Origin: Kiloniella spongiae
GTDB taxonomy: Bacteria > Pseudomonadota > Alphaproteobacteria > Kiloniellales > Kiloniellaceae
Reading direction: 5' to 3'
DNA: 64,000 bases
Assembly (NCBI RefSeq): GCF_001026905.1
Contig: NZ_LAQL01000003.1
Span: 1-64,000, forward strand
The notes under the pieces were generated by a model, which saw nothing but the letters and a program-made list of their open reading frames with translations, was not told where the DNA came from and did not search any database. Of this stretch, positions 45,132-54,982 are shown piece after piece. Positions within the stretch are counted from its first letter, which is position 1, and the number at the start of each line of letters is the position of its first letter. A program made the translations under genes and the position numbers.

Positions 45132-45173
45132 AGGATAACCTATTTTATGAAGTGCAAACTTGATTTGGATCAA
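45132..45173 (-). promoter_or_regulatory. FNR/Dnr-type class II promoter of the regulator operon
   Basis: TTGAT-TTGG-ATCAA (45160-45173) is a perfect FNR/Dnr consensus palindrome. On the minus strand TATCCT (45137-45132) lies at -12 to -7 if the box is centred at -41.5. It would drive the crp/fnr-crp/fnr-DUF2249 operon and allow autoregulation. Confidence 0.85.
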
Positions 45174-45225
45174 GCGAGTGTAGAAAGCGATGGCAAAAGG
45201 GCAGGGAATTTCTGTTGAATGGGGG

Positions 45226-45885
45226 TTACTGCTGAATAGTTGCTAATTTGATCGCTAGAGCAATGAAAACAAGACCTGCCGTTTTATTCATTATAGTCTG
45301 CGCCTTGGATGATCGTTGTAAATATCCACCAATTGAGCCGGCAAGCAAAGCAATACCGCCAAAAATCAGAATAGTAGAAAGAATAAAAAAACCGCCAAGC
45401 AGGATCATCTGTAATGACATGCTACCGCGTGTTGGGGCGGCAAATTGAGGTAAAAAAGAAAGGAAGAAAATTGATACCTTAGGGTTTGTTACATTCATAA
45501 TAATGCCCCGTCGGTATAGTTTGAAATACCCGATTTTCTGAGCGCGATTTATGTCCTGATCTCCGTTTGGGTTCTCGTCCCCGACAGAAATGTCTTCGGC
45601 TTTCGCCCGTAATGCGCCCCATGCAAGATAGAGTAGATAAAGGGCGCCTATGATTTTCAGAACATTGAAAGCAGTTGGTGATGCCTGAAAAATAGCTGCG
45701 ACACCCATGGCGACGGCGGTAGTGTGAACCAAAACCCCGGTACAAAGACCAAGAACAACAAGAATACCAGCCATTTTTCCATTAAGAGCAGACTGAGTAA
45801 GAACAAAAATATTATCTGGTCCCGGAGTGAGCGCGAGCAGAATACAGAGCGGAAAGAAAAGTGCGAGGACTTCAAAAGTTAGCAC
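45226..45885 (-). CDS. LysE/RhtB-family amino-acid exporter
   Basis: 219 residues from the GTG at 45885 with GGAG 8 bases upstream; a TTG at 45942 would add 19 unlikely residues. Six TM helices with the LysE signature LALTPGPDNIFVLTQS at the N-terminus and NVTNPKVSIFFLSFLPQF in the middle. It exports amino acids or their derivatives; the substrate is unknown. It stands alone. Confidence 0.9.
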   Translation of the reverse strand: MLTFEVLALFFPLCILLALTPGPDNIFVLTQSALNGKMAGILVVLGLCTGVLVHTTAVAMGVAAIFQASPTAFNVLKIIGALYLLYLAWGALRAKAEDISVGDENPNGDQDINRAQKIGYFKLYRRGIIMNVTNPKVSIFFLSFLPQFAAPTRGSMSLQMILLGGFFILSTILIFGGIALLAGSIGGYLQRSSKAQTIMNKTAGLVFIALAIKLATIQQ

Positions 45886-46381
45886 GAATAAAACTCCGTC
45901 GTTTATCAGAACGTTGATATTCCAACGCTTGTTCTTGTGCAACGAAATGGCATTTGTTTATGGAAAATCACGGCGTTCTATAAATATTGTTAGCCCCATA
46001 AACATAGTCAGGCTGCATCAAATACAGTTGGGAAGGGTTCCTTAGGTATTTTTCAACAGTGTTAAGAACTGGTTCGGCAACAGCACTTTTCACCTGAAAT
46101 ACCTCTGGTATGATATAACTCTGATGCAAAAATCAGGAGCTATAATCTGTATCTGACACGAGTAGATTGTTCTTATTTTCTAACAATCTGCCCTAAAAAG
46201 CGACTAAGCTTTACAGCCTTTGTTGTGGGCAAAATCTATAGAGACACCGTGATCTTCTTATCTTCTTTTGTAGTTGATTTTACTTTTCAAACAATAAAAT
46301 GCTAAAAATTGTTCACTAAGCGAACATTGATATGTTTACTGTCTTCAACTTCAATGAATCAGAAATGAAGATCTTTTCTTA
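45886..46381. other. Divergent intergenic region
   Basis: 496 bases between the LysE-family and IclR-family genes, AT-rich. Apart from the palindrome at 46310-46326 I see no structure or ORF with a ribosome site. Confidence 0.4.
46310..46326. promoter_or_regulatory. Palindrome, possible IclR-family operator
   Basis: TGTTCACTAAGCGAACA is a near-perfect 17-bp palindrome (two unmatched pairs besides the centre) about 56 bases before the IclR-family gene, consistent with autoregulation. Confidence 0.45.
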
Positions 46382-47227
46382 ATGGATCGAGATTTAAACC
46401 AACCAGCCGAATACAAACCAGCCCCGCACAAACCAGTAAGGGCTCTATCGCGAGGACTTGGACTCTTACAGGTTTTAAATCGTGAGGGACCGTTGTCTGT
46501 TCAACAGCTTTCCAAGTTGAGTGGGATAAACAGAACAACCGTTTATCGATTGCTGGAAACATTGGAACGCGATGGCTTTGTTCAATCCGGTGCTTTGTCA
46601 TCATCGCTATGGCATTTGACCATAGGTGTGAAATCCCTCAGCGAGGGTTACGATCATAGAGACTGGGTAACACAGCTTGGGGCACCTGTGCTGGGTAAGT
46701 TGCTTAAAAAAGTTATCTGGCCAACTGATCTGGCTGCGTTTGATGGCAGGGGGATGCTTATACGCGAGACAACACATAAATTCAGTCCTCTCTCAAATCA
46801 TAGATCTATGGTGGGAGTCAGGTGGCCCGTTCTTTCATCATCTCTGGGGCGAGCATTTTTTTGCTATTCGGATGAAAAAACTAGGGCGTCAATTCTGCGT
46901 GTTTTACAGGCTTCTGATGATCCGGCAGACCGTATTGCACGGGATCAGACACATGTTGATAATCTGGTGCGTATCACCAAAAAACGCGGTTATGCACAGA
47001 GCATTGATGAGACCGCGCAGGGGATTTCATCCATAGCTCGACCTGTATTTTACCGGGGGCAGGTTGTGGCATCAATTAACATGGTGTTCTTTTCCTCTGC
47101 GCTGTCCCCCAGAGTTGCCGCAGATAAACATCTGCCTGATATCAATCAGGCTGTTGCAGAGCTTGAGGGAAACCTGTTGAGCAGCAGCAATGTCTTTAGA
47201 CAACAGCTTGAAGCCAAAGCTTATTAA
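46382..47227 (+). CDS. IclR-family transcriptional regulator
   Basis: 281 residues. N-terminal winged helix (RALSRGLGLLQVLNREGPLS, LSGINRTTVYRLLETLERDG) and C-terminal IclR effector domain (PVLSSSLGRAFFCYSD, SIARPVFYRGQVVASINMVF). The most similar characterised members regulate aromatic-acid catabolism (MhpR/PcaR types). The next gene on the strand is a cyclase-family enzyme, a possible target. Confidence 0.92.
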   Translation: MDRDLNQPAEYKPAPHKPVRALSRGLGLLQVLNREGPLSVQQLSKLSGINRTTVYRLLETLERDGFVQSGALSSSLWHLTIGVKSLSEGYDHRDWVTQLGAPVLGKLLKKVIWPTDLAAFDGRGMLIRETTHKFSPLSNHRSMVGVRWPVLSSSLGRAFFCYSDEKTRASILRVLQASDDPADRIARDQTHVDNLVRITKKRGYAQSIDETAQGISSIARPVFYRGQVVASINMVFFSSALSPRVAADKHLPDINQAVAELEGNLLSSSNVFRQQLEAKAY

Positions 47228-47502
47228 AGCAGGATCGTAAGTTTTTGTTTGCTGTTACTCACTTGATTGTGACAGGCTATTGGGTAATTAAGGCCTGATC
47301 TTTGTGATCTGTCTTGATAGTGTTAAGATCAAGAACCTGCATAAATATAATTCCAAATTCACGGTCGTACTGGCTTCGTTACAGGTTCAGTACATTACCA
47401 AAGCTAAGCCTGAACACTCGTTTGGAAGTCCATTTCTGAAGATAATCTTATGGTTAAATAAATCTGGTCAACAAATCTGGCCAAAAACTGGGAGAAAGTT
47501 CT

Positions 47503-48333
47503 ATGTGTGATGCCTGTGTTATCGAAGCCGTCAAAGAAAAGATGTTATCCCGTCGTGATCTGTTTCGGAAAACTGCGGCCACTGCGGCTGCCGGAGTTGT
47601 TGGTGGCGCGGTTGCTTCTATAGGTTCTCCGACGCCTGTTCTGGCGGCCGGGGCAAGTAAAGTAGAAGACATGACACATGAGCTACATGAAGATTTTCCG
47701 ACCTATTTTGGCGCTCAAGGCTTCTTCACAGAACAGAAATTTAACTATGCTGAGCACAAATTCAATCTGTTGGAATTGAAAGTCAATGAGCATACAGGCA
47801 CACACTTGGATGCGCCGCTTCATTTTTCTGAAAATGGTCAATCCGTTGCTGAAATCCCGGTGGAAAATCTGGTCGTACCTTTGTGTGTTATTGATATTAA
47901 GGAAAAAGCTGCTGGCAATGCTGATGCACAGGTAACACCCGATGATATCAAGGCGTGGGTTTCCAAAAATGGCCCTATTCCTGATCGTGCCTGTGTGGCG
48001 ATGAATTCCGGCTGGGATAAATTTACGGATAGTGACAAGTTTCGTAATGTTGGCAGTGATGAGAAAATGCACTTCCCCGGCTTCCATGTCGAAGCAACAC
48101 AAATGCTTTTGGAAACAAATGCGGTCGGTTTGGCTTCGGATAGTCTGTCGCTGGATTATGGGCAATCTGCTGATTTCGCCTCTCATTATGCCTGGTTACC
48201 GACCAATCGTTGGGGCATTGAGTGTCTTGCCAACCTCGACAAGGTTCCGGCCAAGGGGGCGACGCTGGTTGTTGGGGCGCCGAAACACCGCGGCGGTACC
48301 GGCGGACCATCTCGCATTTTTGCAATGTTCTAG
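47503..48333 (+). CDS. Cyclase-family (kynurenine-formamidase-like) metal hydrolase, Tat-exported
   Basis: 276 residues. A Tat-like signal lies at about 17-50 (RRDLFRKTAATAAAGVVGG, then VLAAG). The cyclase-family metal motif H-x-G-T-H-x-D-A-P is present (EHTGTHLDAPLHF), with a further His in FPGFHVEATQMLL. Cytoplasmic relatives include KynB and isatin hydrolase; Tat-exported members are less well known. Interest in tryptophan or indole breakdown is possible given tnaA elsewhere in the window, but this is only suggestive. Confidence 0.85.
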   Translation: MCDACVIEAVKEKMLSRRDLFRKTAATAAAGVVGGAVASIGSPTPVLAAGASKVEDMTHELHEDFPTYFGAQGFFTEQKFNYAEHKFNLLELKVNEHTGTHLDAPLHFSENGQSVAEIPVENLVVPLCVIDIKEKAAGNADAQVTPDDIKAWVSKNGPIPDRACVAMNSGWDKFTDSDKFRNVGSDEKMHFPGFHVEATQMLLETNAVGLASDSLSLDYGQSADFASHYAWLPTNRWGIECLANLDKVPAKGATLVVGAPKHRGGTGGPSRIFAMF

Positions 48334-48493
48334 TTTCTATCCATTGAAATCTTTTGTTTGATCGGGGATGTTGGCTTCTTCTAAAAATAGAGAGGGCTGC
48401 ATTCCTGATTTTTTTGAGTGTTTGGATGCTAAAACCTTTGCTGAGTAGTCGGTTTTGGAACGCCTGTTCTTAAAAGTAGGTGCTGGTAAATTT

Positions 48494-49135
48494 ATGCAGA
48501 TTATTATTTTGCCTGAAATATACGGGCGGACGTCTTTTATTACGAAACTTGAGGCAATTTTTCTCCAACAAGATATTTCTGTAAAAACACTTGATCCCTA
48601 TGAAGGAAAGCAACCTGTATTTAGGGATGAACAGCATGCCTATGACCACTTTATGAGCGACTGCGGACATGATGGGTATCTGACGCTATTACAAAGAACT
48701 CTTGAACAGACAGAGGGGCCGTTGTTTTTTCTCGGGTTCAGTGTCGGGGCCTCAACAGCGTGGCGGGCATTGGGTGATCTGGATATTGCTAATAGAGTTC
48801 AGTGTTTTGTTGGCTTTTATCCCAACCAGATAAGGCATCATCTTGCTCTTAATCCAGAATGTCCGACGATGTTAATTTTTCCGAAAGAAGAGAGGCATTT
48901 TTCCGTTGGGGATGCTATGGCTGTACTGCGCCAGAAAGACTTTCTCACTTGCTATCAAAGCGTAGCGCTGCATGGATTTTTGAACCCTAGTTCAAGCAAT
49001 TTTGTAGCGGATTTGTCAGACGATTTTTTGCATGTTTTTCAAAGCACTTGTTGTGATGACTGGAACAGTGATAATCGGAGCAGCGATGATTGGGAAAGCA
49101 AATTAGAAACATACTTGTCAAAACACTTTCAGTAA
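48494..49135 (+). CDS. Alpha/beta hydrolase, dienelactone-hydrolase-like
   Basis: 213 residues from the ATG at 48494. The nucleophile elbow is GFSVGAS (Ser where dienelactone hydrolases usually have Cys), with a later PTMLIFPKEERHF (acid region) and SVALHGFLNPSS (His). The acyl substrate is unknown. The tail is rich in D, N and S. A longer frame from a TTG at 48455 is less likely. Confidence 0.68.
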   Translation: MQIIILPEIYGRTSFITKLEAIFLQQDISVKTLDPYEGKQPVFRDEQHAYDHFMSDCGHDGYLTLLQRTLEQTEGPLFFLGFSVGASTAWRALGDLDIANRVQCFVGFYPNQIRHHLALNPECPTMLIFPKEERHFSVGDAMAVLRQKDFLTCYQSVALHGFLNPSSSNFVADLSDDFLHVFQSTCCDDWNSDNRSSDDWESKLETYLSKHFQ

Positions 49136-49380
49136 TTTTCAGTTCTCTAAGCCCCTTATGCATAATTTTCTTGTAGGTAGTTATCTTCCTGTCTTTTGGA
49201 GCAATTGAAACCAAATTTACGGAAAATTTATAAATCTGGCCTCCCCAACCGGGGGGTATTTTATCTTGCTTCAGTTATCTGTTAGAAAATGGGGATGACA
49301 TTTTTCCGCCATGATCTCTTTGTAGGGATAGGACCTTTATATGTCGTGGGATTGAATTATTGCTTGGGGGATATCCCGGT

Positions 49381-50457
49381 TTGAAAGTTACATCACTTTT
49401 ATCTGGACTAATATCGGGTGCACTTGTTTGCAATGGGGCACCTTTGCTTGCGCAGGACGCTGATCCATCAACAGATTCTGAGGCGACCTTTCAGGAACAA
49501 TTGACAGGCCGGGTCGCAAAGAAAAAAGAAGATCAGTATATTTCACTGGTTATCGAAAATGATTCCCTTGGTACGGCTGGAACCGATAAAAACTATACCA
49601 GTGGTGTACGTTTGGGGTATCTGGACGTAAATGCTGATTTGCCAGATATCGCCTATACCCTTGATCGTGTTATCCCTACTTTTGGCATTAATGAGACATC
49701 AAGCGTGTTCTATTCCTTAGGGCAAAACATCTATACGCCACGTGATATCCAACAGCGGGAACAGGACCCAAATGACCGTCCTTGGGCAGCGCATCTTTAC
49801 GGGTCGATTGGCCTGGTAACTGTTACAGATAATCATCTCGATGAAATCGAAGCTTCTCTTGGTGTTGTTGGCCCGGCTGCATTGGGGGAACAGGCCCAGA
49901 AATTTGTTCATACCCATGTTACGGCTAGCAGCCCGACACCGCACGGTTGGTCAAATCAACTCAATCATGAGCCTGCGATTTCTCTGGGTTGGCAAAGACG
50001 CTTTCCTGATTACTGGTCTGTTGATGTGGCAGGTTTGAGCCTTGGGGCTTCTCCATACTATGGTGCAACGCTGGGTAATGTTCATACCTTTGCTGATGTC
50101 GGGATCAACTTTAGACTGACGCCAGAACAGGACGTTTGGCAGGATGGCCCTCTGCGTGTCAAGCCGGGCCTTCCGGGTACAGGGTATTTTGATACGCCTG
50201 ATGATGGTTGGAGCTGGTATCTCTTTGGCGGCGTGGAAGGGCGTGCTGTTGCACGGAATATCTTTCTGGATGGTAATACTTTCAGCGACTCACATTCCGT
50301 GGATAAACATCACTTTGTTGCCGATATCAACGGAGGGTTGGCCCTGACCTATGATCGCTACCGTATGAGCTATACCATGGTTTACCGCACAAAAGAGTTC
50401 GAAGGGCAGGACGACCCGGCTGTCTTTGGTGCGGTTAGTCTTGGAATGCGGTTTTAA
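49381..50457 (+). CDS. lpxR: Lipid A deacylase LpxR-family outer-membrane protein
   Basis: About 358 residues with a signal peptide (KVTSLLSGLISGALVCNGA). LpxR/DUF2219 signatures: ISLVIENDSLG, TDKNYTSGVRLGYL, GWSNQLNHEPAISLGWQRRF, and a C-terminal beta-strand ending in Phe (VSLGMRF), typical of outer-membrane barrels. LpxR removes the 3'-acyloxyacyl group from lipid A in a calcium-dependent reaction. The TTG at 49381 with GGGGGA upstream is preferred to the TTG at 49360. Confidence 0.87.
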   Translation: MKVTSLLSGLISGALVCNGAPLLAQDADPSTDSEATFQEQLTGRVAKKKEDQYISLVIENDSLGTAGTDKNYTSGVRLGYLDVNADLPDIAYTLDRVIPTFGINETSSVFYSLGQNIYTPRDIQQREQDPNDRPWAAHLYGSIGLVTVTDNHLDEIEASLGVVGPAALGEQAQKFVHTHVTASSPTPHGWSNQLNHEPAISLGWQRRFPDYWSVDVAGLSLGASPYYGATLGNVHTFADVGINFRLTPEQDVWQDGPLRVKPGLPGTGYFDTPDDGWSWYLFGGVEGRAVARNIFLDGNTFSDSHSVDKHHFVADINGGLALTYDRYRMSYTMVYRTKEFEGQDDPAVFGAVSLGMRF

Positions 50458-50532
50458 GACTGGTCGTAGCTACTGGGATGTGATTATGCTACGGGCTGTT
50501 TTAGATTTATTCCGCCATTTCAGGAGCATGAT

Positions 50533-50937
50533 ATGTCCACTGTTCTCCCACCCGAAAATTTGGAAAGTAACCCCCGGGTAAAAGCTGTCTTTGATGATAT
50601 CAGGGCGACGCGACAGACGGGTTTTATTAATAATATCTGGCGATATCTTGCCTTTGATGACGATCTTCTGGAACGCACATGGGCAGAGGTGAAAGCCGTG
50701 ATGGCAACACCTTCCGATTTAGATCCTCTTACTAAAGAAATGCTTTATCTCGCGGTTTCCATTGTCAATAACTGTAACTATTGTGTACATTCCCACACGG
50801 CAGGGGCAAAAGCCAAAGGCATGACCCCGGCACAGCATGCAGAGGTACTCAAGATTGTGGCGCTGGCATCAAAAACAAATCAGCTGGCTACGGCCCTGCA
50901 ATTACCAACCGATCCTGAATTTTTGATGGAAGAGTAA
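50533..50937 (+). CDS. AhpD-like/carboxymuconolactone-decarboxylase-family protein
   Basis: 134 residues. The redox motif C-x-x-C-x3-H is present (NNCNYCVHSHTAGA), as in AhpD-type alkylhydroperoxidases. GGAG precedes the ATG. It is a probable peroxidase or disulphide reductase; the donor and acceptor are unknown. Confidence 0.88.
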   Translation: MSTVLPPENLESNPRVKAVFDDIRATRQTGFINNIWRYLAFDDDLLERTWAEVKAVMATPSDLDPLTKEMLYLAVSIVNNCNYCVHSHTAGAKAKGMTPAQHAEVLKIVALASKTNQLATALQLPTDPEFLMEE

Positions 50938-51070
50938 TCATATTTCTTGGTTGTCGTTTGAGGAATTACTGAGCTTGTTTTATTGACCGTATCGTTAATC
51001 AAGCTATTGAAAAATAATACTTAGACCTTATCTGGAACAAATTCTTTTTGAATAACAAACACGGAAATTA

Positions 51071-52048
51071 ATGATGGCCTATGCAATAGTCGCGCGTGGA
51101 AAAGGCGGGAGTGATGTTCTGGAACAGGTTGAGCTAGAGAAACCAACGCCAGCCGCCGGAGAAGTTCTGGTGCGTCATACGGCGATCGGGGTGAACTTTA
51201 TCGATACCTATTTCCGCACGGGACTTTATCCGTGGCCTGTCGAAAAAGATCTGGTTTTGGGGAGTGAAGCGGCGGGTGTTGTTGAAGCTATGGGCGATGG
51301 AGTATCGGGGTTTGAAGTTGGCGAACGTGTCGCCTATACCATTCCCAATGGAGCCTATGTTTCTCATCGTGCGATAGAAGCCAAACATCTGGTGAAACTG
51401 CCGGACGAGATTTCTGATGAAATCGCTGCGGCATCAATGCTCAAGGGATTGACTGCACATTACCTTTTACATCGCAGTTTCGCGGCGCAGGCCGGGCAGA
51501 AAGTTTTGTTCCATGCTGCCGCTGGCGGGGTTGGTCTTATAGCCGGGCAGTGGTTGGCGGCAAAAGGTGTTACGGCAATTGGAACTGCTGGTGGGTCACA
51601 AAAATGCGCCTTGGCAGCGGCCCATGGCTATTGCCAGATGATTGACTACAAATCGGAAGATTTTGTGGAGCGGATCAAGGAAATAACCGAAGGACAAGGT
51701 GTTGATGCGGTTTATGACAGCATCGGTAAAGATACCTATCCCGGTTCTTTATACTGTTTGAAAAACTTTGGTTCATTGGTCAGCTTTGGGCAGTCGTCCG
51801 GTCCCGCGCTTGATTTCAAAATGTCTGATTTGGCCACAGGGTCGTATTCTGTCACACGTCCGGTCTTGTTTCATTTCACTGCTGAGCTGGGGTATCTGCA
51901 ATCGGCAGCGGATGCTTTGTTTGATATGATTATTTCCGGCGAGATAAAGGTAAATATCAACCAAAAATTTAACCTTGCTGATGTGGCTGAAGCCCATAAC
52001 CGACTGGAAAGTCGCCAAACAACAGGATCAACTATTTTACTGCCCTAA
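51071..52048 (+). CDS. NADPH:quinone reductase (zinc-independent MDR)
   Basis: 325 residues. MDR fold without zinc-binding cysteines; Q-O-R signatures GVNFIDTYFRTGLYPWP, VLGSEAAGVVEAMGDGV and the nucleotide-binding AAAGGVGLIAGQWL. It reduces quinones by NADPH. Two adjacent ATGs (51071, 51074) can serve as start. Confidence 0.92.
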   Translation: MMAYAIVARGKGGSDVLEQVELEKPTPAAGEVLVRHTAIGVNFIDTYFRTGLYPWPVEKDLVLGSEAAGVVEAMGDGVSGFEVGERVAYTIPNGAYVSHRAIEAKHLVKLPDEISDEIAAASMLKGLTAHYLLHRSFAAQAGQKVLFHAAAGGVGLIAGQWLAAKGVTAIGTAGGSQKCALAAAHGYCQMIDYKSEDFVERIKEITEGQGVDAVYDSIGKDTYPGSLYCLKNFGSLVSFGQSSGPALDFKMSDLATGSYSVTRPVLFHFTAELGYLQSAADALFDMIISGEIKVNINQKFNLADVAEAHNRLESRQTTGSTILLP

Positions 52049-52235
52049 GCAGCAATGAATCATGCGTAATACTGTCGGTATTTTGATCTTTTAAAGCTCA
52101 ATTAAGCTTATGTTGTTATCATAGAAAGAGTGCGGGATTTCTTGTTGCTAGAATATCCCCTATTCCTTGTGTATAATATGTTTTCGAGCATGAGGTAATA
52201 TTGAGAACTTTAACCTCTTCCGAGGGTTTTATTTA

Positions 52236-53864
52236 ATGGATCAGCCTCCAATTTTTGATAGTTTTATTGATGGTCCTGCGAAAGATCTGCTTCGATTAAT
52301 CAACAATCATGCGCTTGTTTATATCCTGTCAGACGATGGAATACTTAAGTATTCCAACCAAAAACTCGCTGACCTTTCGGGCTTCACAGTCGATGAATTG
52401 GAGGGGATGTCGGTTCAAAACCTTCGCTCTCAATATCATCCTGATTCTTTTTATGAAGAGATGTGGGCAATACTTCGTCAGGGGGGAACCTGGACGGGCG
52501 AGCTTTGCTGTATGGGGCGATCGGGTACTTACTATTGGGAAGAGCTATCAATTTGCCCGTTAGAGCTAAAAGGGGATGCAAACAAATATTACCTGGGGGT
52601 CAGTGCTGATATTTCATTGTTAAAAAGCCGTGAAAAAACCATGGAAGCTTACAATGAAATGTTAATCAACATTACCAAAGGAATGCCCTTAAAAGAAAAT
52701 TTTGTTCAGTTAATTCATAATGTGGAAGCCATTTTTCCGCATATGAATTGTGCGATTATGCTGTCGGAGAACGAGAATTATCTCCGCAGTTTTGCCGGTC
52801 CCAGTATTCCGGTTGACTATTCGGATGCAGTTGATGGGATCGAAATTGGTGAAACTGTTGGGTCTTGTGGTGCGGCGGCAAAAACCCAAAAACTTGTAAT
52901 CGTTGAAGATCTTTACAATCATCCTAACTGGGCACCTTATCTGGATGTTATAAAAAAGACAGATTACCATGCCTGTTGGTCGCATCCGATTGTGAGTTCT
53001 GGCGGACGAACTTATGGGACCTTTGCAATTTATTACAAAACTACACGCGGTCCGACAGAAATAGAGCTTAATCTTATTCAATCTCTCGCCTATAGCTGTC
53101 ACGGGGCAATAGAAAGTCATAATGCCCGTTATGAATTAATAGAACAACGAAACAGGGCCGAGACCGCAAACCATGCCAAAAGCCAATTTTTGGCAAATAT
53201 GAGCCATGAGCTGAGAACCCCCTTGAACGCTGTGCTTGGATTTTCAGAAATATTGGAAAAAGAGCTGTTTGGGCCGTTGGGCAATAGTAAATACAAAACT
53301 TATGCTGAAGATATTCAGACTTCAGCACACTTTTTGCTCGATATTATTGGCGATATTCTGGATATATCCCTCATCGAAGCGGGTAAAATCTCACCGGAAC
53401 CCGAAAATTTACCTGTTAAGAAATTGATGGGTTGTTGCATACAACTGGTCAAGAACAGAGCTAATGAAAAAAGTGTGGCCTATGAGATTATAGAGCCTGA
53501 GGGAGACTATTATATCTACGCGGATAAACAGCATGTAAAGCAGATCATTGCCAATTTGCTGATCAACGCGATCAAATTTACACCGTCCAAAGGGAAAGTT
53601 ATTCTGACTGCTGAAATCAATAAGCCTGAATACATTGACTTTATCATTAAAGATAACGGGATCGGCATTACCGAAGAAAATCTGGAACGCGTAATGGAAC
53701 CTTTTAGTCAAGTTGCCGATAGTATGACCCGTGCGCACGAAGGCGTTGGTTTAGGCCTAAGCCTTGCCAAAAAATTGGCTGTTGCACAGGGTGGTGACCT
53801 TCGGCTTGAAAGTGCATATGGTGAGGGCACAAGCGTTTTTGTGAGTCTGCCTCTTCAATATTGA
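52236..53864 (+). CDS. Soluble PAS-GAF sensor histidine kinase
   Basis: 542 residues, no TM helices. PAS at about 15-130 (DGILKYSNQKLADLSGF, PAC end YYWEELSICPL), GAF at about 145-290 (CAIMLSENENYLRSFAGP, CGAAAKTQKLVIVEDL), HisKA with phospho-His in NMSHELRTPLNAVLGFSE, and HATPase_c with N, G1 and G2 boxes (NLLINAIKFTP, DNGIGITEENL, GVGLGLSLAKKLA). No partner response regulator lies next to it. Confidence 0.93.
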   Translation: MDQPPIFDSFIDGPAKDLLRLINNHALVYILSDDGILKYSNQKLADLSGFTVDELEGMSVQNLRSQYHPDSFYEEMWAILRQGGTWTGELCCMGRSGTYYWEELSICPLELKGDANKYYLGVSADISLLKSREKTMEAYNEMLINITKGMPLKENFVQLIHNVEAIFPHMNCAIMLSENENYLRSFAGPSIPVDYSDAVDGIEIGETVGSCGAAAKTQKLVIVEDLYNHPNWAPYLDVIKKTDYHACWSHPIVSSGGRTYGTFAIYYKTTRGPTEIELNLIQSLAYSCHGAIESHNARYELIEQRNRAETANHAKSQFLANMSHELRTPLNAVLGFSEILEKELFGPLGNSKYKTYAEDIQTSAHFLLDIIGDILDISLIEAGKISPEPENLPVKKLMGCCIQLVKNRANEKSVAYEIIEPEGDYYIYADKQHVKQIIANLLINAIKFTPSKGKVILTAEINKPEYIDFIIKDNGIGITEENLERVMEPFSQVADSMTRAHEGVGLGLSLAKKLAVAQGGDLRLESAYGEGTSVFVSLPLQY

Positions 53865-53980
53865 TATTATCTCCAGACTATTGAATTTCTTACTTATTTA
53901 CGAATATAGAAAGAGATGCAATATCGGTAATATTCAGCTTTGTTCGTACTTACCTCTTGCCGTTGAATTGACGATTACAC

Positions 53981-54862
53981 TTACCAAGCGATTTTAGGTC
54001 CAGCAGGAACGATGCCCGTCGGGTTGATATGCTTATGAGACATGTAATAATGAAGTTTACTGTGATTGATATCGACTGTTTTTCGAAGATTTGGAATTGC
54101 TACTAAATCCAACATATATCTGTATAAGTTCTCAAAACTATTTAAACGCTGTTTATTTGCTTTGAAATGTATTTCATATACGGTTTCAAACCGTACTAAT
54201 GTTGGCATCAAAAACAAGTCTGGTAAGGTTATTTCGTCATCAAACAAATAACGTGATTTCTTTAGACGTGCATTGAGTATCTCTAACGCATCAAAGAAAA
54301 TTTCGCTTGAAGTGTTGTAAGTTTTTTGGTCCTGAGCAAAACCAAAGTTGTAAACTCTTCGATTGACGTTGCCATGTAACCATTCATTCAGGGCAATGAT
54401 CTCATTCTTATAATTCTCAGGAACAAGATTAAATTTGTTTTTTGCTAATGGTAACCAGCGTGTTGCAAAATCCATTGCAAGAGAAGCTGAATCATTACCG
54501 ATAATAACATTGCGCACTTTATCCCACAAAATGGGCACCGTTACTTTTCCGGAATAAGCCGGGTGGGACAGGATAAAAAGCTCAACCAGGTTTTTTGTTT
54601 GGTTGATTTCGTCGGGGTATTCTTCATTAAAGAGCCAGCCGTCTTCATAACGTTCTGGAGCTACGGAAGAAATAGACACAACATCTTCCAGCCCAAGGTA
54701 ACTAATCACGCCATAAGGACGGTGTGCAAAAGGGCATGCAAGTGAAATGTATAAATGATATCTGCCTGCCTCAATTGCTTTTGAAGGGGTAAAGGTATCT
54801 ATAGCGGATAATTCGTGTTCTTCCCTATTGGGATACCAAATTCCTTTATCTAAAACTGCCAT
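53981..54862 (-). CDS. Glutathionyl-hydroquinone reductase-like GST (Omega/Xi class)
   Basis: 293 residues from the ATG at 54862 (AAGGAG 13 bases upstream). The thioredoxin-fold motif is ACPFAHR; characterised members use the Cys of C-P-W-A to reduce glutathionyl-hydroquinones. The C-terminal GST domain has LPDLFLMPTLVRFETVY and the family end (HINPTGIVPAGP). It lies 121 bases after the secreted protein gene on the same strand. Confidence 0.87.
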   Translation of the reverse strand: MAVLDKGIWYPNREEHELSAIDTFTPSKAIEAGRYHLYISLACPFAHRPYGVISYLGLEDVVSISSVAPERYEDGWLFNEEYPDEINQTKNLVELFILSHPAYSGKVTVPILWDKVRNVIIGNDSASLAMDFATRWLPLAKNKFNLVPENYKNEIIALNEWLHGNVNRRVYNFGFAQDQKTYNTSSEIFFDALEILNARLKKSRYLFDDEITLPDLFLMPTLVRFETVYEIHFKANKQRLNSFENLYRYMLDLVAIPNLRKTVDINHSKLHYYMSHKHINPTGIVPAGPKIAW

Positions 54863-54982
54863 GACATAGATCTTTCTCCTTGGGATGACTGAATAGCTAA
54901 AATGTGGTGCTGAGTGGCTTTCATAAGAGGTGGAAAGGGCGAACGTATTGACGTGGCCCACGCGCTTTCCACACGGCCTTTA

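Noticed and set aside
44988-45173. 61-codon minus-strand frame before the Crp/Fnr gene
   Set aside because: It overlaps the FNR box, -10 and ribosome site of the regulator gene in another frame. It is a by-product of the leader sequence.
47313-47333. CTTGAT-N9-ATCAAG considered as an FNR box upstream of the cyclase gene
   Set aside because: FNR/Dnr boxes need a 4-bp centre; N9 does not fit. Left as a weak hairpin.
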